NCBI RefSeq assembly: GCF_006715145.1
Contig: NZ_VFMR01000001.1
Span: forward strand, 186,001 to 250,000
Source: Microbacterium sp. SLBN-146
GTDB lineage: Bacteria; Actinomycetota; Actinomycetes; Actinomycetales; Microbacteriaceae
Length of the DNA stretch: 64,000 nucleotides
Direction: 5' to 3'
Below the pieces are notes generated by a model. That model did no database searches. It was given only the letters and a program-made list of their open reading frames with translations, and was not told the origin of the DNA. The stretch's first letter is position 1; each line of letters opens with the position of its first letter. The position numbers and the translations under genes were made by a program. Positions 34,864 to 44,569 of the stretch are shown here, piece after piece.

Positions 34864-35009
34864 GCGAATCTCCTAGGAGTTGTGGAGGTGTGGAGCATCA
34901 TCGGTGCCCGGGCCTCCGCCCGAGGTGTCCCCCGCTCGCGCGGGATCTGATGGTGCCGTTGTCGTATTGAGTTGTATGTCGGGGCGGATGCCGGAGCATC
35001 CGCCACCGA

Positions 35010-35126
35010 TCAGCCCTGACGCTGCTTGTGACGCGGGTTCGACTTGCAGATGATCATGACGCGACCGTTGCGGCGGATGACCTTGCAGTGGTCGCAGATG
35101 GGCTTGACTGAGGGCTTGACCTTCAT
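35010..35126 (-). CDS. rpmJ: 50S ribosomal protein L36
   Basis: Small zinc-ribbon protein L36, only 38 residues: [20 protein letters not shown] at the start and [13 protein letters not shown] at the end. Cys11, Cys14, Cys27 and His33 form the zinc site, so this is the zinc-binding form. Overlapping frames in the same place are not coding. It lies between infA and rpsM. Confidence 0.96.
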   Translation of the reverse strand: MKVKPSVKPICDHCKVIRRNGRVMIICKSNPRHKQRQG

Positions 35127-35223
35127 GGTGTTTTCCTGTTTCGCTGTCTTCACCGGCATCCGGATCCGGCACGCCGCGGTTCGCGGCATCCGTTCCCGGA
35201 CGGGGTGTTACTTCTCGACCGGT

Positions 35224-35445
35224 CTAGCGGTAGCGGTAGACGATGCGCCCGCGCGTGAGGTCGTAGGGCGAAAGCTCCACGACGACGCGGTCTTCGGGGA
35301 TGATGCGGATGTAGTTCTGCCGCATCTTTCCGGAAATCGTCGCGAGGACCTTGTGACCGTTGCTGAGCTCAACGCGGAACATCGCGTTGGGCAGCGCCTC
35401 GGAGATCACGCCCTCGATCTCGATGACTCCGTCTTTCTTCGCCAT
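35224..35445 (-). CDS. infA: Translation initiation factor IF-1
   Basis: IF-1, which blocks the ribosomal A site during initiation. The 73-residue OB-fold protein starts [20 protein letters not shown] and ends [12 protein letters not shown] longer upstream frame is non-coding; the start at 35445 gives the standard length. It heads the alpha-type operon and is preceded by a good promoter and a leader containing an 8-bp hairpin at 35464-35481. Confidence 0.97.
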   Translation of the reverse strand: MAKKDGVIEIEGVISEALPNAMFRVELSNGHKVLATISGKMRQNYIRIIPEDRVVVELSPYDLTRGRIVYRYR

Positions 35446-35538
35446 ACGCTCGCTAACACTCGAGCAGACCGGTCGGTCTGCGGATGGATGGGTTCGGTAC
35501 TTCGACACGCCAATAAAGGCGCAAGGCACCAAAGATCG

Positions 35539-35567
35539 ACTATACGTGATATCGGACCCACCGGCAA
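35539..35567 (-). promoter_or_regulatory. Candidate infA operon promoter
   Basis: TTGCCG (35562-35567, minus strand) and TATAGT (35539-35544) are separated by exactly 17 bp, about 90 bp upstream of infA. The same -35 hexamer and spacing occur before rpsL. Confidence 0.65.
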
Positions 35568-35702
35568 ACCACCCCAGCCCCGCAGCGCCCTCCTCCGCCG
35601 GCGCATCGCCGAAACGACACTCCCCGCGCGAGCCGATGCTTCTCGTGCGCACATTCCGCATCGGCTCGTGTGCGCCGTGCCGTCTCGCGACGCCGCGCAG
35701 CG

Positions 35703-36692
35703 TCATCCCGGTGGCCGGACGTGGAACGCCGCCAGGCGCTCGCCGAGCCGTTCCGCCGTGACGATGTGCATGCTCCCCCATCGAGGCATCCGTCTGTTCG
35801 TCGTGCCCCGGATCCAGTCCTCGCGCATCTTCTCAGCCACCATCACGTCGAGCGGGTCGTGTCCTTCGGGACGCATGGCGGGGTCTCGGTACTTCACCTC
35901 GCCGTCGAACTCACCCCAGGCGCGGACGTCGTCGAGTCCGAAGTCGACGTAGTAGTAGCCGCCGAACGGCGCCGCGATCGCCACCTGGAGGCGCGGCGCG
36001 GCGAAGCCCAGACGGATGAGCTGCAGCCTGCTGACACTCTCGCCCGGAAGCTGCGCCCGACCGTCCGCCATCGCCAGGATGCGTCGACCACGGCGCACCC
36101 CGCGCGCTCCGCGAATACGTTCGAGACGCTCGGTCACGGCATCGGAGAATGCCGCCGCGGCATCCTCGTCGTACTCTCGGGTGCGCTCATCGAAGGCGAC
36201 CCTTCTCAGCGCGGCGTCAGCGACCGAGACGCCCGCTTCCTCGGGAGCCAGCCGGATCATGTCGGCAACCGTCCGAGCGAGGCCTGTGCACGTGACTCCT
36301 TGCACGACGGCACGGTCGGACTCCTCGATATCGGCGTTGTGCCGCGCGACCCCGCTTCGGGCCGAGCTGACATGACCGTCGGCGCTACGCCCCGCGAGAT
36401 GCACTCGCTCAGGATCAAGCCGGTAGAGAGGCAGCTGCCAGAGGACGGCGGCAGACACGAACGCGTTGATCGGGTCTCCGCCGCGACGCCCCCGGTCGAC
36501 CGCGACGACGCGAAGGAGGTGACGCGCTTCCGCCTGCGCGGCTCTCCATACCGAGCCGTCGACATAGACGCCGTGGTGCACCCGGACCAGCTCGCCGCCT
36601 TCCACGGCCTTCGCCATCTGGCGGCTGGAGAGCCCCCGCTCCTCGAGAACACGTCGAGACAGCAACGCACTCCGGGCAGTGTCGACATCCAT
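35703..36692 (-). CDS. AbiEi-like antitoxin-domain protein (hypothetical)
   Basis: Protein of 329 residues taken from the ATG at 36692; the 100 codons upstream in the same frame look like non-coding arginine-rich sequence. The N terminus ([20 protein letters not shown], then [12 protein letters not shown]) matches the winged-helix domain of type IV AbiEi-family antitoxins. The C-terminal part ([31 protein letters not shown]) resembles the restriction-endonuclease-like fold often found in actinobacterial proteins of this type. No AbiEii nucleotidyltransferase toxin gene is adjacent, so it is probably a stand-alone member. Function unknown. Confidence 0.7.
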   Translation of the reverse strand: MDVDTARSALLSRRVLEERGLSSRQMAKAVEGGELVRVHHGVYVDGSVWRAAQAEARHLLRVVAVDRGRRGGDPINAFVSAAVLWQLPLYRLDPERVHLAGRSADGHVSSARSGVARHNADIEESDRAVVQGVTCTGLARTVADMIRLAPEEAGVSVADAALRRVAFDERTREYDEDAAAAFSDAVTERLERIRGARGVRRGRRILAMADGRAQLPGESVSRLQLIRLGFAAPRLQVAIAAPFGGYYYVDFGLDDVRAWGEFDGEVKYRDPAMRPEGHDPLDVMVAEKMREDWIRGTTNRRMPRWGSMHIVTAERLGERLAAFHVRPPG

Positions 36693-36944
36693 GAGCCCAG
36701 ACTGGCGCTCGGCCGGGTGCGCCCTGCGCACCGAGGTTCGATCGGTGAGGAACTCCTCGATCGCGCAACCTGGGGAGGGGAGGTTGTGCACTCCGTGCGA
36801 CTCAGGAGGATGCCGCGAACCGACATGCCCTCGCCCGATCAACGCGCTACGTGCGTGCGCATCGTGTCGACTCGCACTCTGCGTAGCGTCTCGCCCATCC
36901 AGTCGCCGAGGCCACACGGCGCGTGCCGTCTTCCGTTGGTCTCG

Positions 36945-37137
36945 GACCCACCGCGCCCACCCCCGCTGGTCCCGGAGCCGCGCAGCGCCCACCCCCGCTG
37001 GTCGAGTAGCCGCGCAGCGGCGTATCGCGACCGCCCCGCGATGGAAGCTCGGATCTCGATACGCGCCTGCGGCGCTACTCGATCAGCGGTGGGGGCAGCA
37101 CCCGGCGATCCCAGATCAGCGGTGGGGGCAGCACCCG
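36945..37137. repeat. REP-like palindromic repeats between genes
   Basis: Two inverted copies of an imperfect palindrome, at 37001-37030 and 37053-37084, share the core CTCGATACGC(N)nGGCGnCTACTCGA. They are flanked by direct repeats: CCCACCCCCGCTGG twice (starting near 36957 and 36988) and ATCAGCGGTGGGGGCAGCAC twice (near 37082 and 37114). A third copy of the core lies at 52906. The repeats occupy most of the 462-bp stretch between the AbiEi-like gene and the DsbA-like gene, which has no credible ORF. Confidence 0.75.
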
Positions 37138-37154
37138 TTGCTCCAGGGGACGGG

Positions 37155-37829
37155 TCAGCCCAGGCGAGCGACGAGGTCGGCCTCGGGGTCGCCCGTCAGC
37201 TGGATGAAGTCGCCGTTCAGCACGACCGTCGGAGTCCCCTGACCACCCGTTTCCGGGTTCTCCGGGATCTCGCGGGTCTGGGCATCGACGAAGTCGACGT
37301 ACTCGCGATCGGTCACGCAGGCGTCGATCCCCGTCGCACCCGCATCGGATGCCGCGGCGATGAGTTCCTCGTCCGTCAATCCCGGTCCCGTGGGATCCGT
37401 CGCGAAGATGGCCTGCATGAACGGGTACGCGGCGTCGGGCTCGGCCTCGGCGACGCAGTAGAGCGCGTTCGCCGACCGCTTCGAGAAGTCGGTTCCGGAG
37501 GCGGCGTTGAGACTCGCGAGAGCGACGGGGAACAGGTTGACCTGAAGATCCCCCTGCTCCAGCAGATCATCGACGGTCGAACCGTACTCGCGCTCGAAGT
37601 CTTGGCAGTGCGGGCAGTAGAAGTCGAACCAGATGTCGAGTTCGTTCGAGCCGCTCCCGACCTCGATCGCCCCCGTCTCGGAGTTGATGCCCGCGCCTGC
37701 CGGACGGGGTCCGGGCGCGTTCGCGGAGTTGTTCATCCACACGACGAGGGCGCCCACGAGCACGAGTGCCGCGACGACTCCGACACTGATCCAGATCGCG
37801 AACCAGTTCGTCTTCTGTGCTTGTGCCAT
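37155..37829 (-). CDS. DsbA-family thioredoxin-fold protein, membrane anchored
   Basis: Extracytoplasmic thiol oxidoreductase-like protein, 224 residues. The start at 37829 has GAGAGGAAG before it. A single N-terminal membrane helix (ISVGVVAALVLVGALVVW) anchors a thioredoxin-fold domain with the active-site motif WFDFYCPHCQDFE and a cis-proline loop GTPTVVLNG. It may form or shuffle disulfides in exported proteins, such as the two-cysteine LPXTG protein; that link is inference. It lies 16 bp after map on the same strand. Confidence 0.9.
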   Translation of the reverse strand: MAQAQKTNWFAIWISVGVVAALVLVGALVVWMNNSANAPGPRPAGAGINSETGAIEVGSGSNELDIWFDFYCPHCQDFEREYGSTVDDLLEQGDLQVNLFPVALASLNAASGTDFSKRSANALYCVAEAEPDAAYPFMQAIFATDPTGPGLTDEELIAAASDAGATGIDACVTDREYVDFVDAQTREIPENPETGGQGTPTVVLNGDFIQLTGDPEADLVARLG

Positions 37830-37845
37830 GACTTCCTCTCCGGCG

Positions 37846-38682
37846 TCAGCCGATGGGTCGGGGAACGACGCCGAACGGAGCGAGACCCGCAGCGCCGCCA
37901 TCGTGGGCGGTCAGGACCCAGATACCGCCATCATGCACCGCGACGCTATGTTCCCAATGCGAGCCAACCGTGCCGTCGAGGGACGACACCGTCCACCCGT
38001 CGTCTTCGATGAACGTCTCCTGGTCACCGATGACCACCATCGGCTCGATGGCGAGAACGAGCCCCGGCCGAACCTCGGGACCCGAGTCCGCCACACGATA
38101 GTTGAAGACCGAGGGCGACTCGTGCATCTTCCGCCCGATACCGTGCCCGACGTAGTCGCGAAGGATGCCGTAGCCGCCTTCCGGTGCGTGCCTAAGGATG
38201 TGCCCTTCGATCGCGGCGCCGATCTCGGCGAGATGACGTGCCGACGCGAGCGCCGCGATGCCGGCCCACAGAGAGCCCTCCGTCACCTGCGAGAGACGCT
38301 CACGTTCGGCGACGACCTCGGGTCGCGACTCATCCGGGATGACGACGGTGAAGGCCGAATCGCCGTTCCATCCGCGGTACTCCGCACCGGCATCGATCGA
38401 GACGATGTCGCCGGGAGCGAGCACGCGGGGCCCGGGAATCCCGTGCACCACCTGTTCGTTGACGGATGCGCAGATCGTGTGGCGGTACCCGCGCACCATC
38501 TGGAAGTTCGACACCGCACCACGAGACGTGATGACGGCGGATGCCGCGGCATCCAACTCCAGCGTCGTGACGCCCGGCGCGAGCAGTTCGCGCGCCGCAT
38601 CGAGTGCCGCGGCGGTGATACGACCGGGTTCGACCATCGCCCGCAGCTGGGCGGGCGTCTTGTAGATCGAACGGCGGAGCAC
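37846..38682 (-). CDS. map: Methionine aminopeptidase, type I
   Basis: Removes the initiator methionine from nascent proteins. The 278-residue protein starts at a GTG, has no N-terminal zinc finger (type Ia), and keeps the metal ligands: VSIDAGAEYRGWNGDSAFT (two Asp), YVGHGIGRKMHESP (His), LAIEPMVV (Glu) and SHWEHSVAV (Glu). One base separates it from the adk stop, the conserved secY-adk-map order. Confidence 0.96.
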   Translation of the reverse strand: MLRRSIYKTPAQLRAMVEPGRITAAALDAARELLAPGVTTLELDAAASAVITSRGAVSNFQMVRGYRHTICASVNEQVVHGIPGPRVLAPGDIVSIDAGAEYRGWNGDSAFTVVIPDESRPEVVAERERLSQVTEGSLWAGIAALASARHLAEIGAAIEGHILRHAPEGGYGILRDYVGHGIGRKMHESPSVFNYRVADSGPEVRPGLVLAIEPMVVIGDQETFIEDDGWTVSSLDGTVGSHWEHSVAVHDGGIWVLTAHDGGAAGLAPFGVVPRPIG

Positions 38683-38683
38683 G

Positions 38684-39307
38684 TCAGACGGCGGCAGGAA
38701 CGATCCCGCGCGCAGCCAGCGCCGAGAAGATCCGCTCGGTCACTTCGTCGAGGGATCCGACGCCGTCGATCGAATCGACGAGGCCGTGGTCGCGGTACAC
38801 CTCGAGGATCGGCGCCGTCTCGCGCTCGTAGATCGAGAGACGGTTGGCAATCGCCTCTTCCGTGTCATCGGTTCGACCCTGCTCGAACGCGCGTCGCATG
38901 AGCCGGTCCATGCTCACGGCCCGCGGAACACCGAGCTCCAGGACAGCGGTCAGAGGCGCTTCGCGCTCGTCCAGGTACGTATCGAGGAGTCCGAGCTGCC
39001 CGAGGTTGCGCGGGAATCCGTCGAGGAGGAAGCCCGTGGCGGCGTCCGGCTGGGTGAGCCGATCGCGCACGACCTCGAAGGTCAGTGCATCCGACACGAG
39101 GTCTCCCGCGTCGATGATCGACTTCACCTGGCGGCCGAGGTCGGTCTCGTCCTTGATGTTCTGACGGAAGACGTCGCCCGTCGAGATCGCTGCGATGCGG
39201 AACCGCTCTGCGATGCGCTCGGCCTGCGTCCCCTTGCCTGAACCCTGCGGCCCGACGAGGACGAGCCTCGCGGGACGCGGGGCCTCGTGCTGTTCGGCAT
39301 CCGTCAT
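38684..39307 (-). CDS. adk: Adenylate kinase
   Basis: Balances AMP, ADP and ATP pools. The 207-residue protein has the P-loop RLVLVGPQGSGKGTQAERIA, DGFPRNLGQ in the AMP site and a short lid (RAFEQGRTDDTEEAI) without zinc cysteines. A polar 12-residue N-terminal extension precedes the core. The start overlaps the secY stop (ATGA), so expression is coupled. Confidence 0.96.
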   Translation of the reverse strand: MTDAEQHEAPRPARLVLVGPQGSGKGTQAERIAERFRIAAISTGDVFRQNIKDETDLGRQVKSIIDAGDLVSDALTFEVVRDRLTQPDAATGFLLDGFPRNLGQLGLLDTYLDEREAPLTAVLELGVPRAVSMDRLMRRAFEQGRTDDTEEAIANRLSIYERETAPILEVYRDHGLVDSIDGVGSLDEVTERIFSALAARGIVPAAV

Positions 39308-40626
39308 CGAAGAAGCCCCTCGTAGTGGCGCTGCTGAAGCTGAGCATCGATCTGCTTCACGGTCTCGAGACCGACACCGACGATGATGAGGATCGACGCG
39401 CCACCGAACGGGAAGTTCTGGTTGGCACCCACCGTCGCGAGGGCGACGAGCGGGATGAGCGCGATGAGGCCGAGGTAGAGCGAGCCCGGGAGCGTGATGC
39501 GCGTCAGCACGTAGTCGAGGTACTCGGCGGTGGGACGACCCGCGCGGATGCCGGGGATGAATCCGCCGTACTTCTTCATGTTGTCGGCGACGTCGACCGG
39601 GTTGAAGGTGATCGCGACGTAGAAGTAGGTGAACCCGACGATCAGGAGGAAGTAGATCGCCATGTAGAGCGGGTGATCGCCCGAGACGAGGTACTGCTGG
39701 ATCCACGCCACCCAGCCGGGAACGTCCTGACCAGGCTGCGGCTGGTTGAACTGCGCGATGAGCGCGGGGATGTACAGCAGCGACGAGGCGAAGATGACGG
39801 GCACGACACCGGCCATGTTGACCTTGATGGGGATGTACGTGTTCGTGCCGCCGTACGTGCGGCGTCCGACCATCCGCTTGGCGTACTGGACAGGGATGCG
39901 CCTCTGAGACTGCTCGACGAACACGACGAGCGCCACGACGACGATTCCGACGGCGAGGACGAGGAGGAACACCTCGAAGCCGCGGGACTGCCAGATGGCC
40001 CACATGGCGCCGGGGAACGTCGCGGCGATCGAGACGAAGATGAGGAGCGACATGCCGTTGCCGACACCGCGCTCGGTCACGAGCTCGGCGAACCACATGA
40101 TGAGGCCCGTACCGGCCGTCATCGTGACGATCATGAGTAGCTGCGCCCACCACACGTCGTTGGTCAGCAGCTGCTCGCACTCCGGGATACCCGTGGCGCC
40201 GAACAGCTGGCCGCTGCGAGCGACCGTGACGAGCGTCGTCGACTGGAGCAGCGCGAGCGCGATCGTCAGGTAGCGCGTGTACTGCGTCAGCTTGCCCTGG
40301 CCCGACTGACCCTCCTTGTAGAGGGTCTCGAAGTGCGGGATGACGACGCGCAACAGCTGCACGATGATCGTCGCGGTGATGTACGGCATGACGCCGAGCG
40401 CGAAGATCGACAGCTGCAGGAGCGCGCCACCCGAGAACAGGTTGACGAGCGAGAGCAGACCTTCGGTTCCCGCCGAATCCCGCAGACAGGACTGCACGTT
40501 CGGGAAGTCGACGAAAGGCGCCGGCACGTGTGCGCCGAAGCGGTAGATCGCGATGATCGCAAGAGTGAATGCGATCTTCCGTCGTAGGTCGGGTGTACGG
40601 AAGACCCGCGCAATGGCGCTGAACAA
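39304..40626 (-). CDS. secY: Preprotein translocase subunit SecY
   Basis: Central channel of the Sec translocon, 440 residues and ten membrane helices. The start chosen is a TTG at 40626, because GGAGG sits 8 bases upstream and it gives the usual N terminus FSAIARVFRTPDLRRKI; a frame starting at 40668 lacks support. Conserved sites: ERGVGNGMSLLIF, QSQRRIPVQYAKR and RAGRPTAEYLDYVL. It is separated from rplO by a strong hairpin, unlike the tight spacing elsewhere in the operon. Confidence 0.95.
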   Translation of the reverse strand: MFSAIARVFRTPDLRRKIAFTLAIIAIYRFGAHVPAPFVDFPNVQSCLRDSAGTEGLLSLVNLFSGGALLQLSIFALGVMPYITATIIVQLLRVVIPHFETLYKEGQSGQGKLTQYTRYLTIALALLQSTTLVTVARSGQLFGATGIPECEQLLTNDVWWAQLLMIVTMTAGTGLIMWFAELVTERGVGNGMSLLIFVSIAATFPGAMWAIWQSRGFEVFLLVLAVGIVVVALVVFVEQSQRRIPVQYAKRMVGRRTYGGTNTYIPIKVNMAGVVPVIFASSLLYIPALIAQFNQPQPGQDVPGWVAWIQQYLVSGDHPLYMAIYFLLIVGFTYFYVAITFNPVDVADNMKKYGGFIPGIRAGRPTAEYLDYVLTRITLPGSLYLGLIALIPLVALATVGANQNFPFGGASILIIVGVGLETVKQIDAQLQQRHYEGLLR

Positions 40627-40687
40627 GACGATGCCTCCAGAGGGGGGATGCGGATGCGCACGCGGCACCCGCGAACCCAGATTAGCC

Positions 40688-40723
40688 CAGCGGGGGCCGG
40701 AGGTCGTCCTCCGGCCCCCGCTG
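40688..40723 (-). terminator. Strong hairpin between rplO and secY
   Basis: A perfect 16-bp GC-rich stem (40688-40703 with 40708-40723) with a TCGT loop, 7 bp after the rplO stop. Without a U-run it probably attenuates or stabilises rather than fully terminates, since secY-adk-map has no obvious other promoter. Confidence 0.7.
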
Positions 40724-40729
40724 AGGCTG

Positions 40730-41329
40730 CTACTTGACCGTGCCGCCTGCCGCGACGATCTTCTGCTCGGCAGAACCCGAGACCTTGTCGACCGTCACAT
40801 TGAGCTTGACCGAGACGTCTCCGGTGCCGAGCACCTTGACCTTCTCGTTCTTGCGCACAGCGCCCTTGGCGACGAGATCCGCGATCGTGACATCTCCACC
40901 GGCCGGGTAGAGCTCGGCCAGCTTCTCGAGGTTCACGACCTGGTACTCGACGCGGAACGGGTTCTTGAATCCGCGGAGCTTCGGGGTGCGCATGTGCAGC
41001 GGCATCTGCCCACCCTCGAAGCCGACCTTGACCTGGTAACGGGCCTTCGTGCCCTTGGTACCGCGGCCTGCGGTCTTACCCTTGGAGCCCTCACCGCGAC
41101 CGACACGGGTCTTCGCGGTGTTGGATCCGGGGACCGGACGCAGGTGGTGCACCTTCAGCACACCGGGACGCGACGCGGGAGCGTCGTTCTTCGGCGCGGA
41201 CTTCTTGGGCGCATCCTTGGCCGACTTCTCGGCAGCGGGCTTCTTCGCGGCGGCCGGCTTCTTGGCGGCAGCCTTCTTGGGCGGCGTCGTCTCGACGACG
41301 TCGTCCTTCTTCTCAGCCTTCTCGGCCAT
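40730..41329 (-). CDS. rplO: 50S ribosomal protein L15 with Lys/Ala-rich N-terminal extension
   Basis: Large-subunit protein L15, 199 residues, about 50 longer than the typical form because of an N-terminal lysine/alanine/proline-rich stretch ([14 protein letters not shown]). The core starts [20 protein letters not shown] and continues [17 protein letters not shown]. The ATG overlaps the rpmD stop by one base (TAATG). Confidence 0.95.
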   Translation of the reverse strand: MAEKAEKKDDVVETTPPKKAAAKKPAAAKKPAAEKSAKDAPKKSAPKNDAPASRPGVLKVHHLRPVPGSNTAKTRVGRGEGSKGKTAGRGTKGTKARYQVKVGFEGGQMPLHMRTPKLRGFKNPFRVEYQVVNLEKLAELYPAGGDVTIADLVAKGAVRKNEKVKVLGTGDVSVKLNVTVDKVSGSAEQKIVAAGGTVK

Positions 41330-41514
41330 TAGTCGATCTCCTCAACCTTCACGAGGTGCGCGACGGTCTTGACGTAACCGCGCGTCTGCGCGTCGTCGGG
41401 ACGGACGACCGAGTCGCCGATCCGCTTGAGACCCAGCGAACGCAGCGTGTCGCGCTGGTTCTGCTTCTCGCTCACCTTGGACTTGACCTGCGTGACCTTC
41501 AGACGCTCGGCCAT
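41329..41514 (-). CDS. rpmD: 50S ribosomal protein L30
   Basis: Small L30, 61 residues: [20 protein letters not shown] at the N terminus and [17 protein letters not shown]. The start overlaps the rpsE stop (TGATG) and the stop overlaps the rplO start. Confidence 0.96.
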   Translation of the reverse strand: MAERLKVTQVKSKVSEKQNQRDTLRSLGLKRIGDSVVRPDDAQTRGYVKTVAHLVKVEEID

Positions 41515-42200
41515 CAGACACCTGCCTTCGCAGCAGCCGCGGCCTCGGCCTCGGCACGGACAAGACGGGCCGGAGCGACCTGATCGAACTCGAGGCCACG
41601 ACGTGCGGCAACCGCACGGGGCTCCTCGAGCTGCTTCAGCGCCTGGACCGTCGCGTGGACGATGTTGATCGTGTTCGACGAACCGAGCGACTTCGACAGG
41701 ACATCGTGGATGCCGGCGCACTCGAGCACGGCGCGCACGGGACCACCCGCGATAACACCGGTACCGGCAGCGGCCGGACGCAGCAGCACGACGCCGGCAG
41801 CGGCCTCACCCTGCGTGGGGTGCGGGATCGTCGAGCCGACGCGCGGCACACGGAAGAAGTTCCGCTTGGCCTCTTCGACACCCTTCGAGATGGCGAGGGG
41901 CACTTCACGGGCCTTGCCGTATCCGACGCCGACGACGCCGTTGCCGTCGCCCACGACGACGAGCGCCGTGAAGCTGAAGCGGCGACCGCCCTTGACGACC
42001 TTCGACACACGGTTGATCGTGACGACGCGCTCGAGGAACTGGCTCTCGTTGCGGTCACGACCACCGCGCTCCCCACGGTTGGGGTTGCGCTCGCGACCAC
42101 CGCGACGGGGCTCGCGCTCCGCGGCGGTCTCGGCGGGAGCCTCGGCCGGAGCCTCAGCAGCTGCCTCTACGGTCACGTTGTTCTCCTTGTTATCCGTCAC
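41514..42200 (-). CDS. rpsE: 30S ribosomal protein S5
   Basis: Small-subunit protein S5, involved in decoding accuracy; 228 residues from a GTG. The first 55 residues are an extension rich in Ala/Glu then Arg/Gly. The core has [20 protein letters not shown] and [16 protein letters not shown]. Starts and stops overlap those of rplR and rpmD. Confidence 0.96.
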   Translation of the reverse strand: MTDNKENNVTVEAAAEAPAEAPAETAAEREPRRGGRERNPNRGERGGRDRNESQFLERVVTINRVSKVVKGGRRFSFTALVVVGDGNGVVGVGYGKAREVPLAISKGVEEAKRNFFRVPRVGSTIPHPTQGEAAAGVVLLRPAAAGTGVIAGGPVRAVLECAGIHDVLSKSLGSSNTINIVHATVQALKQLEEPRAVAARRGLEFDQVAPARLVRAEAEAAAAAKAGV

Positions 42201-42556
42201 AGGTTCAGACCTCCCTCGCGGGCGCCGTCGGCGATTGCCGCGACCCGACCCGCATAGCGGTTGCCACCGCGGTCGAAGACGACGTCGGAGACGCCGGCAG
42301 CCTTCGCGCGCTCGGCGACGAGTTCGCCGACCTTGCGCGCCTTGGCGGTCTTGTCACCCTCGAAACCGCGCAGGTCGGTCTCGAGCGTGGAGGCGGAGGC
42401 GACCGTGTGCCCCTTGCTGTCGTCCACGAGCTGCACGAAGACGTGGCGCGCCGAGCGGGTCACGACGAGGCGCGGACGATCGGCGGTGCCGACGACCTTC
42501 TTGCGAAGGCGGGCGTGACGACGCGAACGAGCGTCGGACTTTGACTTGAGAGCCAT
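42197..42556 (-). CDS. rplR: 50S ribosomal protein L18
   Basis: 5S rRNA-binding protein L18, 119 residues ([40 protein letters not shown]). It overlaps rpsE by 4 bp and starts 2 bp after the rplF stop. Confidence 0.96.
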   Translation of the reverse strand: MALKSKSDARSRRHARLRKKVVGTADRPRLVVTRSARHVFVQLVDDSKGHTVASASTLETDLRGFEGDKTAKARKVGELVAERAKAAGVSDVVFDRGGNRYAGRVAAIADGAREGGLNL

Positions 42557-42558
42557 GG

Positions 42559-43095
42559 TTACTTACCACTCTTTCCGGCCTTGCGGCGAACGACCTCGCC
42601 CGCGTACCGCACACCCTTGCCCTTGTACGGCTCGGGCTTGCGGATCTTGCGGATGTTCGCGGCGGCCTCACCGACGGCCTGCTTGTCGATGCCGCTGACA
42701 GTGACCTTGTTGTTGCCCTCGACCGTGAACGTGATGCCGGCGGGGGGCTCGACGAGCACGGGGTGCGAGAAGCCGAGGGCGAACTCGATCGAGCCGCCCT
42801 TCTGCGCGACGCGGTAACCCGTTCCGACGACCTCGAGGCCCTTGGTGTAGCCCTGGGTGACACCGACGATGTTGTTGCTGATGAGCGTGCGGGTCAGGCC
42901 GTGGAGCGAACGCGACTCGCGCTCGTCGTCGGGACGCGTGACGAGCACCTGCGCCTCTTCGACCTTGACCTCGATGGGGCGGGCCACGGTGAGCGAGAGC
43001 TCGCCCTTGGGGCCCTTGACAGCGACGTCCTGGCCGGCGACCGTGACGGTCACTCCGGCGGGGATGTCGATGGGAAGACGTCCGATTCGCGACAT
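42559..43095 (-). CDS. rplF: 50S ribosomal protein L6
   Basis: Large-subunit L6 near the factor-binding centre, 178 residues. [19 protein letters not shown] opens the first domain; the conserved [11 protein letters not shown] motif lies in the second. It follows rpsH by 6 bp. Confidence 0.97.
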   Translation of the reverse strand: MSRIGRLPIDIPAGVTVTVAGQDVAVKGPKGELSLTVARPIEVKVEEAQVLVTRPDDERESRSLHGLTRTLISNNIVGVTQGYTKGLEVVGTGYRVAQKGGSIEFALGFSHPVLVEPPAGITFTVEGNNKVTVSGIDKQAVGEAAANIRKIRKPEPYKGKGVRYAGEVVRRKAGKSGK

Positions 43096-43101
43096 GTCAG
43101 A

Positions 43102-43500
43102 TCACCACACGTAGGCGAGAACTTCTCCGCCCACGCCCTTCTGCTCGGCCTGACGGTCGGTGAGAAGACCGGAGGAGGTGGACAGGATCGCGACGCCGAG
43201 GCCACCGAGGACGGTGGGGATCTCGGTCGACTTTGCGTAGACGCGGAGTCCAGGCTTGGACACGCGCTTGATGCCGGCGATCGACCGCTCGCGGTTCGGG
43301 CCGTACTTGAGCGTCAGCGTGAGGGTCTGTCCGACGCGGGCGTCCGAGACCTCCCAGCCGGCGATGTAGCCCTCCTGCTGGAGGATCTCGGCGATGTGGG
43401 TCTTGAGCTTGGAGCTCGGCAGCGCGACGGAGTCGTGGTGCGCCGAGTTCGCGTTGCGCAGACGGGTCAGCATGTCTGCGACCGGGTCTGTCATTGTCAT
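43102..43500 (-). CDS. rpsH: 30S ribosomal protein S8
   Basis: 16S rRNA central-domain binder S8, 132 residues, with [33 protein letters not shown] and the C-terminal [12 protein letters not shown]. The ATG at 43500 is used; another ATG follows two codons later. The S14 gene often found just upstream is missing. Confidence 0.96.
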   Translation of the reverse strand: MTMTDPVADMLTRLRNANSAHHDSVALPSSKLKTHIAEILQQEGYIAGWEVSDARVGQTLTLTLKYGPNRERSIAGIKRVSKPGLRVYAKSTEIPTVLGGLGVAILSTSSGLLTDRQAEQKGVGGEVLAYVW

Positions 43501-43523
43501 GAGTTGCTTCTTTCGTTCATGCG

Positions 43524-43603
43524 GTTTCGGATGCCGTTACACGACATCCGACCTTCCTGATTCCGACGTCGAGCGGACGGGCGGGAAGCGCCGTCCGCTC
43601 GAC
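43524..43603. other. Two hairpins in the rplE-rpsH gap where S14 is often encoded
   Basis: The 112-bp gap holds a 7-bp stem TCGGATG/CATCCGA near 43527-43551 and a perfect 13-bp stem at 43568-43580 with 43591-43603. No rpsN frame is present. The hairpins may be transcript-processing or attenuation sites. Confidence 0.6.
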
Positions 43604-43612
43604 GAGGGGGTG

Positions 43613-44203
43613 TTACGCCTGAGCGTCCTCGCCGCGGAACGGGAAGCCGAGGTGGCGCAGGAGTGCGCGGCCCTCGTCGTCCGTCTTGGCGTTGGTGACG
43701 ATCGTGATGTCGAATCCGCGGACGCGGTCGATCTTGTCCTGGTTGATCTCGTGGAACACAGCCTGCTCCTGGAGACCGAACGTGTAGTTGCCGTGGCCGT
43801 CGAACTGCTTGGGCGACAGACCGCGGAAGTCGCGGATGCGGGGCAGCGCGAGGTTCACGAGGCGATCCACGAACTCCCAGGCACGGTCGCCGCGCAGCGT
43901 GACGTGCGCGCCGATCGGCTGTCCCTCACGCAGCTTGAACTGCGCGATCGACTTGCGGGCCTTCGTGACGAGGGGCTTCTGCCCCGTGATCTTGGTGAGG
44001 TCGTCGACCGCACCATCGATCACCTTGCTGTCACGCGCGGCCTCACCGACACCGGTGTTGACGACGACCTTCACGAGACCGGGGATCTGCATGACGTTCG
44101 CGTAGCCGAACTCGTCCTGCAGCTGCTTCTTGATCTCGTTGTGGTACTTCTGCTTCAGGCGCGGCTGGATCTTGCCAGCCGGCGCAGCAGTCGAAGTGCT
44201 CAT
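43613..44203 (-). CDS. rplE: 50S ribosomal protein L5
   Basis: 5S rRNA-binding L5, 196 residues. Features: [59 protein letters not shown] and the C-terminal [20 protein letters not shown]. Two bp separate it from rplX. Confidence 0.97.
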   Translation of the reverse strand: MSTSTAAPAGKIQPRLKQKYHNEIKKQLQDEFGYANVMQIPGLVKVVVNTGVGEAARDSKVIDGAVDDLTKITGQKPLVTKARKSIAQFKLREGQPIGAHVTLRGDRAWEFVDRLVNLALPRIRDFRGLSPKQFDGHGNYTFGLQEQAVFHEINQDKIDRVRGFDITIVTNAKTDDEGRALLRHLGFPFRGEDAQA

Positions 44204-44205
44204 AT

Positions 44206-44565
44206 TCAGAGGTCCTTGCCTGACTTCTTCGCGTAGCGCACACGGACCGTGCGCTTGACGCCGTCCTTCGTCTGCTCCTCGACGCGGTGGCCGACACGGG
44301 TCGGCTTCTTGGTCGAGGGGTCGACGAGTGCGACGTTGGAGATGTGGATCGGGGCTTCCATCGTCTCGATGCCGCCCGTCTTGGTGCCGCGCTGGGTCTG
44401 GCCGACACGGCTGTGCTTCGTGACGTAGTTGACGCCCTCGACGATCACGCGGTTCTGCTCGGAAAGGACCTCGAGGACCTTGCCCTGCTTGCCGCGGTAA
44501 CCGCCCTTGTCCTGCTTCTTGCCGTTGATGACCTGAACCAGGTCACCCTTCTTGATCTTGGCCAT
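44206..44565 (-). CDS. rplX: 50S ribosomal protein L24
   Basis: Assembly initiator L24, 119 residues, with the KOW motif [20 protein letters not shown] and [14 protein letters not shown]. It lies 4 bp after rplN. Confidence 0.97.
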   Translation of the reverse strand: MAKIKKGDLVQVINGKKQDKGGYRGKQGKVLEVLSEQNRVIVEGVNYVTKHSRVGQTQRGTKTGGIETMEAPIHISNVALVDPSTKKPTRVGHRVEEQTKDGVKRTVRVRYAKKSGKDL

Positions 44566-44569
44566 GGGG

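Noticed and set aside
34873..35172. 99-codon frame overlapping rpmJ
   Set aside because: It is an alternative frame of the conserved L36 gene; L36 has the zinc-ligand pattern and correct length.
36693..36992. N-terminal extension of the AbiEi-like protein
   Set aside because: The extra 100 codons are arginine-rich, run toward the repeat region and add no domain; the internal ATG gives the usual start of the winged-helix domain.
36945..37137. CRISPR-like array
   Set aside because: Repeats are few, unequal and in inverted pairs, without regular spacers or cas genes; they fit a REP-type element.
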